Source: Burkholderia anthina | GTDB lineage: Bacteria; Pseudomonadota; Gammaproteobacteria; Burkholderiales; Burkholderiaceae | NCBI RefSeq assembly: GCF_902498995.1 | Contig: NZ_CABVLY010000004.1 | Location: 186,001-250,000, forward strand | Direction: 5' to 3' | Length of the DNA: 64,000 nt | In this document: piece after piece, positions 34,601 to 44,031 of the stretch | How the letters are laid out: every line of letters starts with the position of its first letter | Position numbering within the stretch: position 1 is the stretch's first letter | The notes under the pieces: model-generated | Told to the model about the DNA's origin: nothing | The model's database searches: none | The model's input: the letters and a program-made list of their open reading frames with translations, nothing else | Translations under genes and position numbers: made by a program

Positions 34601-36406
34601 ATGACACGAGAACGCGACGATGGCCCGTGGCCGACGTTGCTGGGCCTGCTGCGCGGACATCGTGCGAGCCTGGCCGCGGCGATGGTCTTGACAGTCGGTG
34701 CGGCGGTGCTGGACCTCGTGCCTTACGCGCTGCTCTGCGAATCGGCGGTGCGGCTGTTCGACGGCGAACGCGGCGCGTGGTTACCGCTCCTCGGCGGCTT
34801 CGCGCTCGCGTTGCTCGGCAAGTACCTGCTTTATTCGCTCGCTTATTTCCTGAGCCACCGCACCGCGTACCGGATTCTGATGGACACGCGGCAGCGTCTC
34901 GCGCGCCAGCTCGCGATCGCGCCGCTCGTCTGGCTGCAGCGCCACGAATCGGGCTCGTTGCGCAAGCTCCTGATGCAGGATGTCGAGCGGGTCGAGCAGT
35001 TCATTGCCCACCATCTGGTCGAGGTGACGGCGGCGATCGTCGCGCCGGTGCTCGTGTTCGCCGTGCTGCTCGCGATCGACTGGCGGCTTGCGCTGGCCGC
35101 GGTCGCGACGCTGCCGCTCGCGATCCTGTTCCAGGCGATCGCGATGCGCGGCTTCGGACCGCTGATGGCCGATTACCAGCGTGCGATCGCCGATCTGAAC
35201 GGCGCGTCGGTCGAATATCTGCGCGGCATGCGCGTGATGAAGACCTACCGGCAGGACGCGCGCTCGTTCGCGCGGATGCGCGAAGGGCTCGCGCGCTATC
35301 ACGATCTCGTGCGACGCGTGACGCGCCGCACCGTGCCGGGCTGGTCCGTGTTCATGGTGCTGCTCAACGCGAACATCGTGCTGTTGCTGCCGCTGGGGCT
35401 CTGGCTGGTCGAGCGCCACGAGATCGGCATCGCGGGCCTGCTGCTCGCGCTCGTGCTCGGCAGCGGCATGCTCAAGCCGTTGTTCAAGCTGATGCGGGTA
35501 CAGCACGAAATGCGCGAGATCCTCGCGTGTGTCGCGCGCATGCAGCCGCTGCTCGCGTTGCGCGCGCCCGCCGCTCGCGCGCCCGTCGCGATCGCGGGCA
35601 ATGCGATCGCCTTCGAGCGCGTGCGCTTCGGCTACGGCGACGCGCCGGTGCTGCACGACCTCTCGTTCGATGCGCCGGCCGGACGCATGACGGCGCTCGT
35701 CGGGCCGTCGGGCGCCGGCAAGACCACGGTGGCGAGCCTGCTCGGCGGGCTCGTCGAGCAGGGCGCCGGCGAGATCCGGATCGGCGGGGTGCCGCTGTCC
35801 CTGCTCGGCGACGCGCAGCGCGCGGCTGCGATCGCCGTGGTTTCACAAGACACGTTCCTGTTTCGCGGCAGCCTGCTCGACAACCTGCGGCTCGGCCGGC
35901 CCGATGCGAGCGAAGCCGATGCGCGCCGCGTGCTGCGCATCGCGCAGCTCGACGCGCTGGTCGATACGCTCCCGCAGGGCTGGCATACCGAAATCGGCGA
36001 GGCCGGCGCACGGCTGTCGGGCGGCGAACGCCAGCGCCTCGCGGTCGCACGGGCATTGCTGGCCGACACGCCGGTGCTCGTCCTCGACGAGAGCACGGCG
36101 TTTGCCGACAGCCGCACCGAGCGGCGCTTTCTCGACGCGCTGCGCGACGGCTGCCCGGACAAGACGCTGATCGTGATCGCGCACCGGCTCTACACGATCC
36201 GCGACGCGGCGCGCATCGTCGTGCTCGACGCGGGCCGCCTCGCGGGCACCGGCGATCACGCCGCGCTGCTGCGCGACTGCGCGCTCTACCGGCGCATGTG
36301 GGACGCGCAATCGCAGGACGCCGCGTGGACGCTCGCCACGCGGGCGGCGCCGGATCCGGCACCGCTCCGCTCCCGCGCCATGCCATCGGAGATTGCCCAT
36401 GACTGA
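34601..36406 (+). CDS. pchH: ABC half-transporter, permease-ATPase fusion (YbtP/PchH-like)
   Basis: The 601-residue type I ABC protein has six membrane helices in residues about 20-320, then a nucleotide-binding domain with Walker A GPSGAGKTT near 368 and signature LSGGERQR near 472. The fold is that of exporters, yet YbtP/YbtQ are known to import the ferric siderophore. GGGAGGG upstream of ATG 34601 decides the start; the open frame extends further upstream without an RBS. The stop overlaps the next ABC gene by 8 bases, so the two products probably form a heterodimer. Confidence 0.92.
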   Translation: MTRERDDGPWPTLLGLLRGHRASLAAAMVLTVGAAVLDLVPYALLCESAVRLFDGERGAWLPLLGGFALALLGKYLLYSLAYFLSHRTAYRILMDTRQRLARQLAIAPLVWLQRHESGSLRKLLMQDVERVEQFIAHHLVEVTAAIVAPVLVFAVLLAIDWRLALAAVATLPLAILFQAIAMRGFGPLMADYQRAIADLNGASVEYLRGMRVMKTYRQDARSFARMREGLARYHDLVRRVTRRTVPGWSVFMVLLNANIVLLLPLGLWLVERHEIGIAGLLLALVLGSGMLKPLFKLMRVQHEMREILACVARMQPLLALRAPAARAPVAIAGNAIAFERVRFGYGDAPVLHDLSFDAPAGRMTALVGPSGAGKTTVASLLGGLVEQGAGEIRIGGVPLSLLGDAQRAAAIAVVSQDTFLFRGSLLDNLRLGRPDASEADARRVLRIAQLDALVDTLPQGWHTEIGEAGARLSGGERQRLAVARALLADTPVLVLDESTAFADSRTERRFLDALRDGCPDKTLIVIAHRLYTIRDAARIVVLDAGRLAGTGDHAALLRDCALYRRMWDAQSQDAAWTLATRAAPDPAPLRSRAMPSEIAHD

Positions 36407-38195
36407 TTTCATCGACGCGAGCCGCCGCATGGTTCGTGCAAGCGGCCATTCTCCCGCGCTGATCGCGACGAGCTTCGCGCTGCGCGTGGTCGAGCGCGCG
36501 TTCGCGATCGCGCCGTTCTTCGTCGGCTGGTACTGGCTCGCGCAGATGCCGCCGTTCGGGGCCGGCCTCGGCACCGGCGCGTGCGTCTGGGCCGTGCCGC
36601 TCGGCTGGCTCGCCATGCTGCTCGCCGGGCAGATGCTGTTCTCGTGGCTCGGCCAGATGTCGGGCTTCCTCGGCAGCTATGCGCTGACGATCGCCTATCG
36701 CGGCCGGCTCGTCGATCATCTGCGGCGGCTGCCGCTCGGCGTATTCGGGCAGCAGCGGATCGGCCGGCTCGCGTCGATCGTGACCGACGACGTCAAGCGC
36801 ATGGAGGACGTCTTCACGCATCTGGCCGCCGAGCTGATCGCGTCGGCGTCGGTGCCGCTGCTGTTCGCGATCGGGCTCGCGCTCGTCGACTGGCGACTGA
36901 CGGTTGCGTTGCTCGTGACGCTGCCGTTCGCGATCGCCGCGCTGAACGCGGCGAACCGCTTCTTTCTCGCGCACGGCGCGCGCAAGCAGGGGCTGGGGCT
37001 GGACACGAGCGGGCTGATCGTCGAGTTCGCGGGGGGGCTGCGCACGCTGCGACTGTTCGACCGAACCTCCGACTGGATGAACCGTCTCGACGACCATTTC
37101 GCGCGTTTGCGCGTGGCGAGTCTCGGCGCGGAAGCGTGGGGCGGGGGCTCGGTCCAGATCTACCGGCTGTTGCTCGAATGCGGCGTGCTGTCGATGCTGG
37201 CCGTGGCAACGGCGCTGATCGACCGGTCGCTGCTGACGCCGGCCGTCTGGCTGCTGTTCGTGCTGACGGCCTGGAAGGTCGTCGATCCGCTGCTCGACGC
37301 GGCCGCCTATCTGGTCGAATTGCGCGCGCTCGTGCAAAGCGAGGGGCGGCTCAATGAACTGAACGAGACGCCGGCGCTGGAAGAGGGGACGCGCACCGAA
37401 GCGCCGCCGCATCATGCGATCGCGTATCGCGAGGTCGGTTTCGGCTACGGCGCGGCGCGTGTGCTGCACGATCTGTCGTTCGACGTGCCGGCGCACAGCG
37501 TGACGGCGATCGTCGGTCCGTCAGGCGCGGGCAAGAGCACGGCACTGGACCTGCTCGCGCGGTTCCGCGATCCGCAGTCGGGCAGCATCACGCTCGGCGG
37601 TATCGACTTGCGCGAATGGCGCAGCGACGCACTCTATCGCGAGCTCGGCTTCGTGTTCCAGGACGTGCAGCTATTCCAGGCGAGCGTGCTCGACAACGTG
37701 CGGATCGGCCGCCCCGGCGCGAGCGACGCGCAGGTGATGGCCGCTTGTCGCGCGGCTTCTTGCGATGCGTTCGTCGCGCGCCTGCCCGACGGCTACGCGA
37801 CCTGGATCGGAGAGAACGGCCAGCAACTGTCGGGCGGCGAGCGCCAGCGGCTGTCGATCGCGCGTGCGCTGCTGAAGGATGCGCCGGTGCTGCTGCTCGA
37901 CGAGGCGACCGCCTCCGTCGATCCGCAGTCGCAGCACGAGATCCAGCAGGCGCTGTCGCGGCTCGTCGCGGGCCGCACGGTGATCGTGATCGCGCACCGG
38001 TTGCAGACGATCCGTCACGCGGACCAGATCATCGTGCTCGACGCGGGCCGGATCGTCGAGCGCGGCACGCATGCGGCGCTGCTCGGGCAGGACGGCCTTT
38101 ATGCGCAGTTGTGGCGGGAACAGCAGGCGGCCGGGGCCGAGCCGTCCGACGCGACGGCGCCGCCGGTTGCCGCGGTGCGGCCGGCGCGGGCATGA
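36399..38195 (+). CDS. pchI: ABC half-transporter, permease-ATPase fusion (YbtQ/PchI-like)
   Basis: The 598-residue partner of the upstream protein has six predicted membrane helices, Walker A GPSGAGKST near 373 and signature LSGGERQR near 477, with LLLDEATASVD as Walker B. I chose ATG 36399 (GGAG 8 bases upstream) over TTG 36393. The gene overlaps pchH by 8 bases. The pair likely moves the iron-loaded siderophore, or the siderophore itself, across the inner membrane. Confidence 0.92.
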   Translation: MTDFIDASRRMVRASGHSPALIATSFALRVVERAFAIAPFFVGWYWLAQMPPFGAGLGTGACVWAVPLGWLAMLLAGQMLFSWLGQMSGFLGSYALTIAYRGRLVDHLRRLPLGVFGQQRIGRLASIVTDDVKRMEDVFTHLAAELIASASVPLLFAIGLALVDWRLTVALLVTLPFAIAALNAANRFFLAHGARKQGLGLDTSGLIVEFAGGLRTLRLFDRTSDWMNRLDDHFARLRVASLGAEAWGGGSVQIYRLLLECGVLSMLAVATALIDRSLLTPAVWLLFVLTAWKVVDPLLDAAAYLVELRALVQSEGRLNELNETPALEEGTRTEAPPHHAIAYREVGFGYGAARVLHDLSFDVPAHSVTAIVGPSGAGKSTALDLLARFRDPQSGSITLGGIDLREWRSDALYRELGFVFQDVQLFQASVLDNVRIGRPGASDAQVMAACRAASCDAFVARLPDGYATWIGENGQQLSGGERQRLSIARALLKDAPVLLLDEATASVDPQSQHEIQQALSRLVAGRTVIVIAHRLQTIRHADQIIVLDAGRIVERGTHAALLGQDGLYAQLWREQQAAGAEPSDATAPPVAAVRPARA

Positions 38196-38242
38196 CGACG
38201 AACGCGGCTCGCGCGGCGCACGCGCCGCGGTGACGCGCGCGC

Positions 38243-39133
38243 TCAGCCCAGCACGTGCCGCCGCGACTCTCGGGGCAGCAGGCCGAACTGCTTGCGGAAC
38301 GCCGCGCTGAAGTGGCTCAGGTTGCTGTAGCCGAGCATCGATGCCGTTTCGGTCACGCTGTGCCGCTGCAGCAGATGGCGCGCCTGCTCCATGCGCTCGC
38401 GCTGGAACAGCGCGTACACGCTGCTGCCGAACATCGCCTTGAAGCCGCGCTTGATCTTGAGCTGGTTCAGGCCCGTCTCGCGGGCGAGTTGCTCGATGGT
38501 TGGCGGATTGCTGAGATCGCTGAGCAGCCGGTCGCGTGCGGCGACGAGCTGCCGGCGTTCGCGCGGCGCGATGTCGTCGCGCGAATCGGGCCGCATCGAC
38601 TGCAGATGCCATGCGAGGAATTCGAGCGCGGCTGAATGCACCAGCAGCGGCGAGGCATGCTCCTCCGACAGCAGACGACCGAGCCGGACCGCTGCCTCGC
38701 GGATGCGCAGCGTGTTGCGATTGCGACGCAGTGCGAATTCGTGCGCGGACGCGAGGTCGAGCCGTTCGGTGTCTTCCCCGGCCAGTTGCGACAGCAGCTG
38801 ACGCGTGATGCGCAGCTCGATGTTGCGGCAGTCGGACGTGCATTCGAGCTGGAAGTGCTTGCCGGGCGAATAGACGGCGAGCGCATCGTCCTGGTCGAGA
38901 TCGAGCTGCCGGCCGTCGTAGGCCACGCGCGTCCTGCCGCCCAGCAGGCAATTGAAATGGATTCGCGCGCCATCCTCTTCGGTCATCGTGTCGAGGTCCT
39001 GCTCCGTGTCGAACGCCACCAGCGAGACGGCCAGGCCCGGCTGAAGGTCGACTGTCCTGACATGAATCCCCGGCGGCGTCGCAGCGCTGCTTGCCCCGGC
39101 GTCGAAGAAATCCACCGATTTCAGCGTTTGCAT
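38243..39133 (-). CDS. pchR: AraC-family siderophore regulator (PchR/YbtA-like)
   Basis: The 296-residue regulator has an N-terminal effector domain (about 1-190, with RIHFNCLLGG and YSPGKHF as in PchR) and a C-terminal double helix-turn-helix. The second helix-turn-helix ends SNLSHFSAAFRKQFGLLPRE. PchR-type proteins bind the intracellular ferric siderophore and activate biosynthesis and uptake genes. It converges on the ABC genes with a 47-bp gap and is divergent from the TonB receptor gene, and a Fur box-like site lies about 145 bp upstream. The ATG at 39133 gives the family's usual length. Confidence 0.93.
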   Translation of the reverse strand: MQTLKSVDFFDAGASSAATPPGIHVRTVDLQPGLAVSLVAFDTEQDLDTMTEEDGARIHFNCLLGGRTRVAYDGRQLDLDQDDALAVYSPGKHFQLECTSDCRNIELRITRQLLSQLAGEDTERLDLASAHEFALRRNRNTLRIREAAVRLGRLLSEEHASPLLVHSAALEFLAWHLQSMRPDSRDDIAPRERRQLVAARDRLLSDLSNPPTIEQLARETGLNQLKIKRGFKAMFGSSVYALFQRERMEQARHLLQRHSVTETASMLGYSNLSHFSAAFRKQFGLLPRESRRHVLG

Positions 39134-39275
39134 ATTGATGTTCTCCGGTCTGCGTTGGCTGTCGGCGCTTGCGCGCGCCGGGAAGCAATCCGCGCGCCGA
39201 CGCGTTCGCGACCATGCGAACGCGTGCCCCCGGCGTCGTAACGGATCGATCGGCGATGCGACAGCAGCAACAAAT

Positions 39276-39297
39276 ACTAATAAGAATCATTCTTATT
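39276..39297. promoter_or_regulatory. Fur box-like palindrome upstream of pchR
   Basis: AATAAGAATCATTCTTATT (39279-39297) is an almost perfect inverted repeat with the TCATT core of Fur sites. It sits in an AT-rich patch between the divergent regulator and receptor genes and is the best-looking Fur site in the window. Confidence 0.8.
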
Positions 39298-39422
39298 GGC
39301 AAGCTGCGATCGGCGGCCGGCCGACGCTATCGCGGCGGCGAACTGTTCACGATCGGCAATATCAGCCCAAATAGTTCAATTTCGGGGAATGGCGACCGGA
39401 TCGGGGTAGCGGCGGCGATGCG

Positions 39423-39441
39423 AATAATTATTATTTTCATT
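39423..39441. promoter_or_regulatory. Fur box-like site upstream of the TonB receptor
   Basis: AATAATTATTATTTTCATT matches 12 of 19 classical Fur box positions and ends 22 bp before the receptor start. Binding there would overlap the core promoter. Confidence 0.6.
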
Positions 39442-39463
39442 CCTTCCATTCCGCTACCGTGTC

Positions 39464-41629
39464 ATGGCCGACGTCCAGTTTTCCCAAGATTTCCGCGCGC
39501 TCCGTCACCGCGTTCCGCTGCGCCGGGTGCCGCTTTGTCTCGCGTGCGCGGGCCTCGTTTGCGCCGCGGCCGCGTCGTCCGCCCGCGCGCAGGCCGCGCC
39601 TGCCGATGCGTCGCCGGCCGCTGCACCGGCTGGCGGGGCGAGCGGCACGGACGCGGTGCTGCCCGCCGTGTCCGTGCGCGCCGCACGCGGCGTGTCCGCC
39701 GGCGAGCGCGCGCATTTCACGTTGCCGGCGAGCGTTTCCACGATCGACGGCGACACGCTCGAGGCCAGCCATCTCGACACGCTCGGGCAGATCGCCGAGC
39801 GTCTGCCGAACGTCTACATGACGAGCTACACGCAGACCACGCCGATCATGACGATTCGCGGGCTCGGCGTTGACGCGGACGAATCGGACAGCACGTCGAT
39901 TCCGGTACTCGTCGACGGCGTGCCGCTGTTCGGGCTGGCAGTCGGGCAATTGTTCGATCTCGACCAGGTCCAGGTGCTGCGCGGGCCGCAGTCGCTGTAC
40001 GCACAGAATGCGTTCGGCGGTCTCGTGAACATGCGCTCGCGCGATCCGGGCAACACGCTCGCCGGCAGCGTGACGCTCGACTATGCGTCCTACTCGCGGG
40101 TGCGCGGCACCGTGAGCGGCGACGTGCCGCTGACCGACCGCACCGCGCTGCGGATCGCGGTCGGCGCGGAGCACGGCGACGGCTATACCGAGAACACTTC
40201 GCTGAACCGTGACAACACCGCCGGCTGGAACAGCACCTTTGCGCACCTGAAGCTGCTGCATCGCGACGACGCGGGCGGCGTCTGGCGCTTCGGCCTGTTC
40301 TCGACCCGATCGCGCGGCGGCAACGACTACTTCGCATCGCCCGACCTTGCCGGCCGGCATCAGTCGAACGCGACCGATACGGGCACCAACGACGTCGAAT
40401 ACACGCTGCTGTCCGCCAGCTACGACCGGGCGTTCGGCAACGGCACCAAGCTGGCCGTCACGCTCGGCGCGAGCCGCATGCAATGGGACTACTGGCTGCC
40501 GACTTCGCTGTTCGGCGCACGCAACGGTTACGACATGGTCACGCGCCAGCTCAGCGGCGACGTCAAGCTGAGCGGCAAGCAGGGCCGCCTCGACTGGATG
40601 ATCGGACTCTCCGATCAATTGACCAGGCGCGATGCCCCTTATCTGTTCGACATGGGGGCGGCGTATCTGAGCAGTACCGCCGCGACGCTGCGCGGCAACA
40701 GCGTCGCCACTTACGGCGAGGTCGGCTGGCGGATCGCGCCGGCGTGGCGGATCGCGGCCGGCATGCGCGTCCAGTACGACCGGCAGACGCTCGACTGGCG
40801 CAGCACGCAGGGCGGCATGTTCGATGCCGACGGCGACGGTATGCCCGACACGCCGTTCAACAGCGTTTCGACTGTCGACGGCGCGAGCGTCAATCATGTC
40901 GCAGCGCTGCCCCGCCTGACGCTCGAGTTCGAGCCGAACGCGCAACACTACGGCTGGATCACGCTCGCCCGCGGGTATCTGTCGCCGGGCTTCAACACGT
41001 ATGCGATCTCGGCCGACATGGCGGGCCAGCCCTATGGCGCGGCGAATTCCAACTACATCGAACTCGGCTACCGGCTGCGTGGCGCCGACGATACGTGGGA
41101 ACTCGGTGCGACGCTGTTCGATGCCTACATGCACGATCAGCAGATCACCTCGAGCCTGAACGGGCAGACCGTCACCTCGAACGCGCCGCGCTCGCATACG
41201 CGCGGCGCGGAGCTGTCGGGGCGCTGGCGGCCCGTGCGACAGTTCGAATTCAACGCGTTCGTCGGCCTGGTCGACGCGAAATACGACGACTACACGGCGG
41301 GCGGCGTCGACTATTCGGGGCGGCAGTTCGCCAGCACGCCGCGCCAGAGCTTCGGTCTCGGCATGACCTGGCGGCCGGACGGGCACTGGGATCTCGGCGT
41401 GAACGTGGTGCGGCAGGGCGCCACGAATCTCGCGCCGACCAGCACGATCGGCAACGATCCCTATGTGCTGGTCGATGCGCACGCGACCTATCGCGTACGG
41501 CGCTACACCATCGGCGTATACGGGCAGAACCTCGCGAATGCGCATTACTACACGCGCGCGCTGTCGAACGGCATCGTCGTCGCGGGTAATCCGCGCGTCG
41601 TCGGCGTGCGCGTCGGGATGGATTTCTGA
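39464..41629 (+). CDS. TonB-dependent siderophore receptor (FyuA-like)
   Basis: The 721-residue outer-membrane receptor has a signal sequence ending near residue 43. Its plug domain has VSTIDGDTLE, TIRGLGVD and VLRGPQSLYAQNAFGG, and a beta-barrel follows that ends VGVRVGMDF. There is no N-terminal STN signalling domain, so it does not drive an ECF sigma factor itself. The barrel end and the HTRGAELSGRW stretch resemble FyuA more than FptA by eye. It presumably binds the ferric product of the neighbouring NRPS. Its stop is one base from the start of the permease gene. Confidence 0.92.
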   Translation: MADVQFSQDFRALRHRVPLRRVPLCLACAGLVCAAAASSARAQAAPADASPAAAPAGGASGTDAVLPAVSVRAARGVSAGERAHFTLPASVSTIDGDTLEASHLDTLGQIAERLPNVYMTSYTQTTPIMTIRGLGVDADESDSTSIPVLVDGVPLFGLAVGQLFDLDQVQVLRGPQSLYAQNAFGGLVNMRSRDPGNTLAGSVTLDYASYSRVRGTVSGDVPLTDRTALRIAVGAEHGDGYTENTSLNRDNTAGWNSTFAHLKLLHRDDAGGVWRFGLFSTRSRGGNDYFASPDLAGRHQSNATDTGTNDVEYTLLSASYDRAFGNGTKLAVTLGASRMQWDYWLPTSLFGARNGYDMVTRQLSGDVKLSGKQGRLDWMIGLSDQLTRRDAPYLFDMGAAYLSSTAATLRGNSVATYGEVGWRIAPAWRIAAGMRVQYDRQTLDWRSTQGGMFDADGDGMPDTPFNSVSTVDGASVNHVAALPRLTLEFEPNAQHYGWITLARGYLSPGFNTYAISADMAGQPYGAANSNYIELGYRLRGADDTWELGATLFDAYMHDQQITSSLNGQTVTSNAPRSHTRGAELSGRWRPVRQFEFNAFVGLVDAKYDDYTAGGVDYSGRQFASTPRQSFGLGMTWRPDGHWDLGVNVVRQGATNLAPTSTIGNDPYVLVDAHATYRVRRYTIGVYGQNLANAHYYTRALSNGIVVAGNPRVVGVRVGMDF

Positions 41630-41630
41630 C

Positions 41631-42953
41631 ATGAGGGCCGATCTCGACACTCTCGCCGTCACGACGCCAAGCCGTGCGGATTCCGGCCGGCGTGCCGATT
41701 ATCTGGCGCTTGCGCTGATGTATGTCGCCCAGGGCCTGCCGATCGGGCTGGCGTACAACGCGCTGGCCGTGCTGATCCGCGCAGGCGGCCATGACGTGGC
41801 GACCGTCGGCTATACCGGCCTCGCATTCGTGCCGTGGGCGCTCAAGTTTCTCTGGGCACCCGCGATCGACAACCTCAGCGCGCGCGTTGGCTTGCGGCGT
41901 GTGCTGTGGACGACGCAGATCGCGATCGTCGTCGTGTGCGCGGCGCTCGTGCCGTTTCCGCCGGCCGTATCGCTGCCGGTTTCGTTGACCCTCGTCGTGG
42001 CGATGAACGCGCTCTGTGCGACGCAGGACATCGTCACCAACGCGTACGCGGTGCGCCGGATGCAGGGGCGGGCGGCCGGCGCGGCCAACGCGATCCAGGT
42101 GGCCGGTTTCATCGTCGGCATGCTCGCGGGCGGCGGCGGGCTGCTGGTGCTGAGCGCGCGCACGGGCTGGACGTTCGCGATGGCGACCTTCGCGATCGTG
42201 ATGGCGCTGATCTACGTGCCGCTCTTGTTCATCGATACCGGCTTCGCGAAGCCCGGCGCACGCGTGTCCGGCGCAACCGAACGGGGCGCGCCGCCGCGCG
42301 TCCGGCTGCGCGATGTCGTACGCGGCCGGGACTTCGGCTGGGCCATGCTGCTTGCGAGCACCTTCAAGCTTGCCAGCACGGCCGTTTCGACGCTGGTCCA
42401 GCCCTGGCTGCTCGACCGCGGGCTGTCGCTCGACGACATCGGGCGGCTGCAGATGAGCAACCTGTGCTTCGTCGCGTTGGGCGCCGTCGCGCTCGGCATT
42501 CCGCTGGTGCGCCGCTTCGGCTGCCGACGGGCGGTACTGACGGGTATGGCGGGTGCCGGGGTGCTGCTCGGGGCGGCGTGGATGCTCGAAACGCGGCACC
42601 TGTTCTCGCTGTTGCACTGCTATGTCGCATTCGCGGTGCAATCGCTGTTCGAGGGGGCAATGTATGTGGCGATCTGGGCGACGCTGATGAACTGGGCGTC
42701 GCCGGAACGGCCCGGCGCAGACTTCACCGCGATGCAGTGCTGCGAGAGTGTCGGAAACGCAATGGCGGCCGGAGCTATCGGGGCGGCCGTGGCGGTGCTC
42801 GGCTATGGCGCGGCGTTCGCCGGCGCCTGGGGGCTGGCGGTGCTGGTCTGGGCCGCGGCGTTTGCCAGTTTGCGCAAGATCAGGCTGCGCGAGTCCGCCG
42901 GCAGTCCCGAGCCGGCACGATCGAACGCGCCCGCCCGGCGCCGGACGACATGA
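41631..42953 (+). CDS. Siderophore permease, MFS type (FptX/RhtX/YbtX-like)
   Basis: This 440-residue inner-membrane protein has about twelve helices. It begins its first helix with LALALMYVAQGLPIGLAYN, a pattern typical of AmpG-related siderophore permeases. FptX moves ferric pyochelin into the cytoplasm in P. aeruginosa, and YbtX/Irp8 occurs in yersiniabactin loci. It lies 1 bp after the receptor gene, forming a two-gene uptake unit. With the ABC pair also present, two inner-membrane routes exist here; which one carries the complex inward is not settled by sequence. Confidence 0.9.
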   Translation: MRADLDTLAVTTPSRADSGRRADYLALALMYVAQGLPIGLAYNALAVLIRAGGHDVATVGYTGLAFVPWALKFLWAPAIDNLSARVGLRRVLWTTQIAIVVVCAALVPFPPAVSLPVSLTLVVAMNALCATQDIVTNAYAVRRMQGRAAGAANAIQVAGFIVGMLAGGGGLLVLSARTGWTFAMATFAIVMALIYVPLLFIDTGFAKPGARVSGATERGAPPRVRLRDVVRGRDFGWAMLLASTFKLASTAVSTLVQPWLLDRGLSLDDIGRLQMSNLCFVALGAVALGIPLVRRFGCRRAVLTGMAGAGVLLGAAWMLETRHLFSLLHCYVAFAVQSLFEGAMYVAIWATLMNWASPERPGADFTAMQCCESVGNAMAAGAIGAAVAVLGYGAAFAGAWGLAVLVWAAAFASLRKIRLRESAGSPEPARSNAPARRRTT

Positions 42954-43003
42954 GTGCGCCGGGCGTTCGCGCACGGCCGTGGAGGTTGCGGGAAAAACGT
43001 AAA

Positions 43004-43022
43004 GCGAATCGAAATCATTCGT
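43004..43022. promoter_or_regulatory. Weak Fur box-like site upstream of bacterioferritin
   Basis: GCGAATCGAAATCATTCGT matches about 11 of 19 Fur positions and contains CGAAT/ATTCG arms. The position, about 170 bp upstream of the bfr start, is plausible but the match is weak. Confidence 0.3.
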
Positions 43023-43191
43023 ACTGCGAGGCGATATGCATCGTCACGCCGCCCGTATTTCCGGGCTTCGAGCGTGGCATATCCCGAGGCCGTCCGATGC
43101 GCGCGGAAGTCGTTTGCGGATGGGCCGGTCACGGACTACTGTAGGTTCTGGACGTGTCGTCCACCTGCACGGGCCGAACGGGAGAACTGCG

Positions 43192-43671
43192 ATGAAAGGC
43201 GACAAGAAGGTCATCGAATACCTGAACGCTCAACTGAAGAATGAACTGACGGCGATCAACCAGTATTTCCTGCATGCGCGTATGTATCGTCATTGGCAAC
43301 TCGACAAACTGGGCAAGCACGAATACGAGGAGTCGATCGGCGAGATGAAGCATGCGGATGCACTCATCGAGCGCATCTTCATGCTCGACGGGTTGCCGAA
43401 TCTTCAGGATCTGCACAAGCTTCTCGTCGGCGAGCACACGGAAGAAATTCTCGAATGCGACCTGAAGCTCGAGCGCGTGGCACAGGCAACCTGCAAGGAA
43501 GGGATCGCGTACTGCGAATCGGTGCAGGATTACGTGTCGCGAGAAATTCTCGAGAACATTCTCGACGATACCGAAGAGCACATCGACTGGCTGGAGACGC
43601 AGCTGGAACTGGTCCAGAAGGTCGGTATCCAGAACTACCTGCAGTCCGGGATGACCTCGCTCGACGCGTGA
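43192..43671 (+). CDS. bfr: Bacterioferritin
   Basis: The 159-residue four-helix protein forms a 24-mer iron store. Alignment with E. coli Bfr, as I recall its sequence, is gap-free over most of the length. Haem ligand Met52 is kept, as are ferroxidase ligands Glu18, Glu51, His54, Glu94 and His130. Position 127, a glutamate ligand in E. coli, reads threonine here (DDTEEH). GGAG lies 8 bases upstream of ATG 43192. The neighbours are siderophore uptake genes and a Fur-family regulator, fitting iron storage after uptake. Confidence 0.95.
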   Translation: MKGDKKVIEYLNAQLKNELTAINQYFLHARMYRHWQLDKLGKHEYEESIGEMKHADALIERIFMLDGLPNLQDLHKLLVGEHTEEILECDLKLERVAQATCKEGIAYCESVQDYVSREILENILDDTEEHIDWLETQLELVQKVGIQNYLQSGMTSLDA

Positions 43672-44031
43672 ATCCACGGCGCACGCTCGCCGGGAGCGAG
43701 GCTGTGCCCGCCAGGGCTGCGCGGTTCTGCAACACCCGCCGTCCGGCTGAACCCCCGTTAAACGCGTCAGACGATCGCCGCCTGAGCGCGACGCAATACG
43801 GCATCGTGATCGCCGGCGGATCCGGGTGCGTATCGACCGCAACCGGATCACCGCGCGCACTCGACTGATTTGCCCGCATATCGAATCTCAAGGCGCGCCG
43901 GCGAGTCACGGCTCATGGATGCGGGGACATCCATGGCCCGTCTCCATGCCCGGAGTGGGGCGATACCGGCCTTAACGAACGCTTAAGCATGCGCGGCACA
44001 TGATGCAGCGGGGAATTTCTCATATAAGACA
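43672..44031. other. Intergenic region between bfr and Fur-family regulator
   Basis: No gene is recognisable in these 360 bp. Just before the regulator there is CTTAACGAACGCTTAAG (about 43972-43988), an imperfect palindrome followed by an AT-rich TCATATAAGAC patch that may hold the promoter. Confidence 0.5.

Larger units (their letters stand above)
39134..39463. other. Divergent promoter region between regulator and receptor genes
   Basis: This 330-bp gene-free stretch holds two Fur box-like sites (39276-39297 and 39423-39441), one near each start. Apart from these AT-rich islands it is ordinary high-GC DNA with no other structure that I can identify. Confidence 0.7.
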
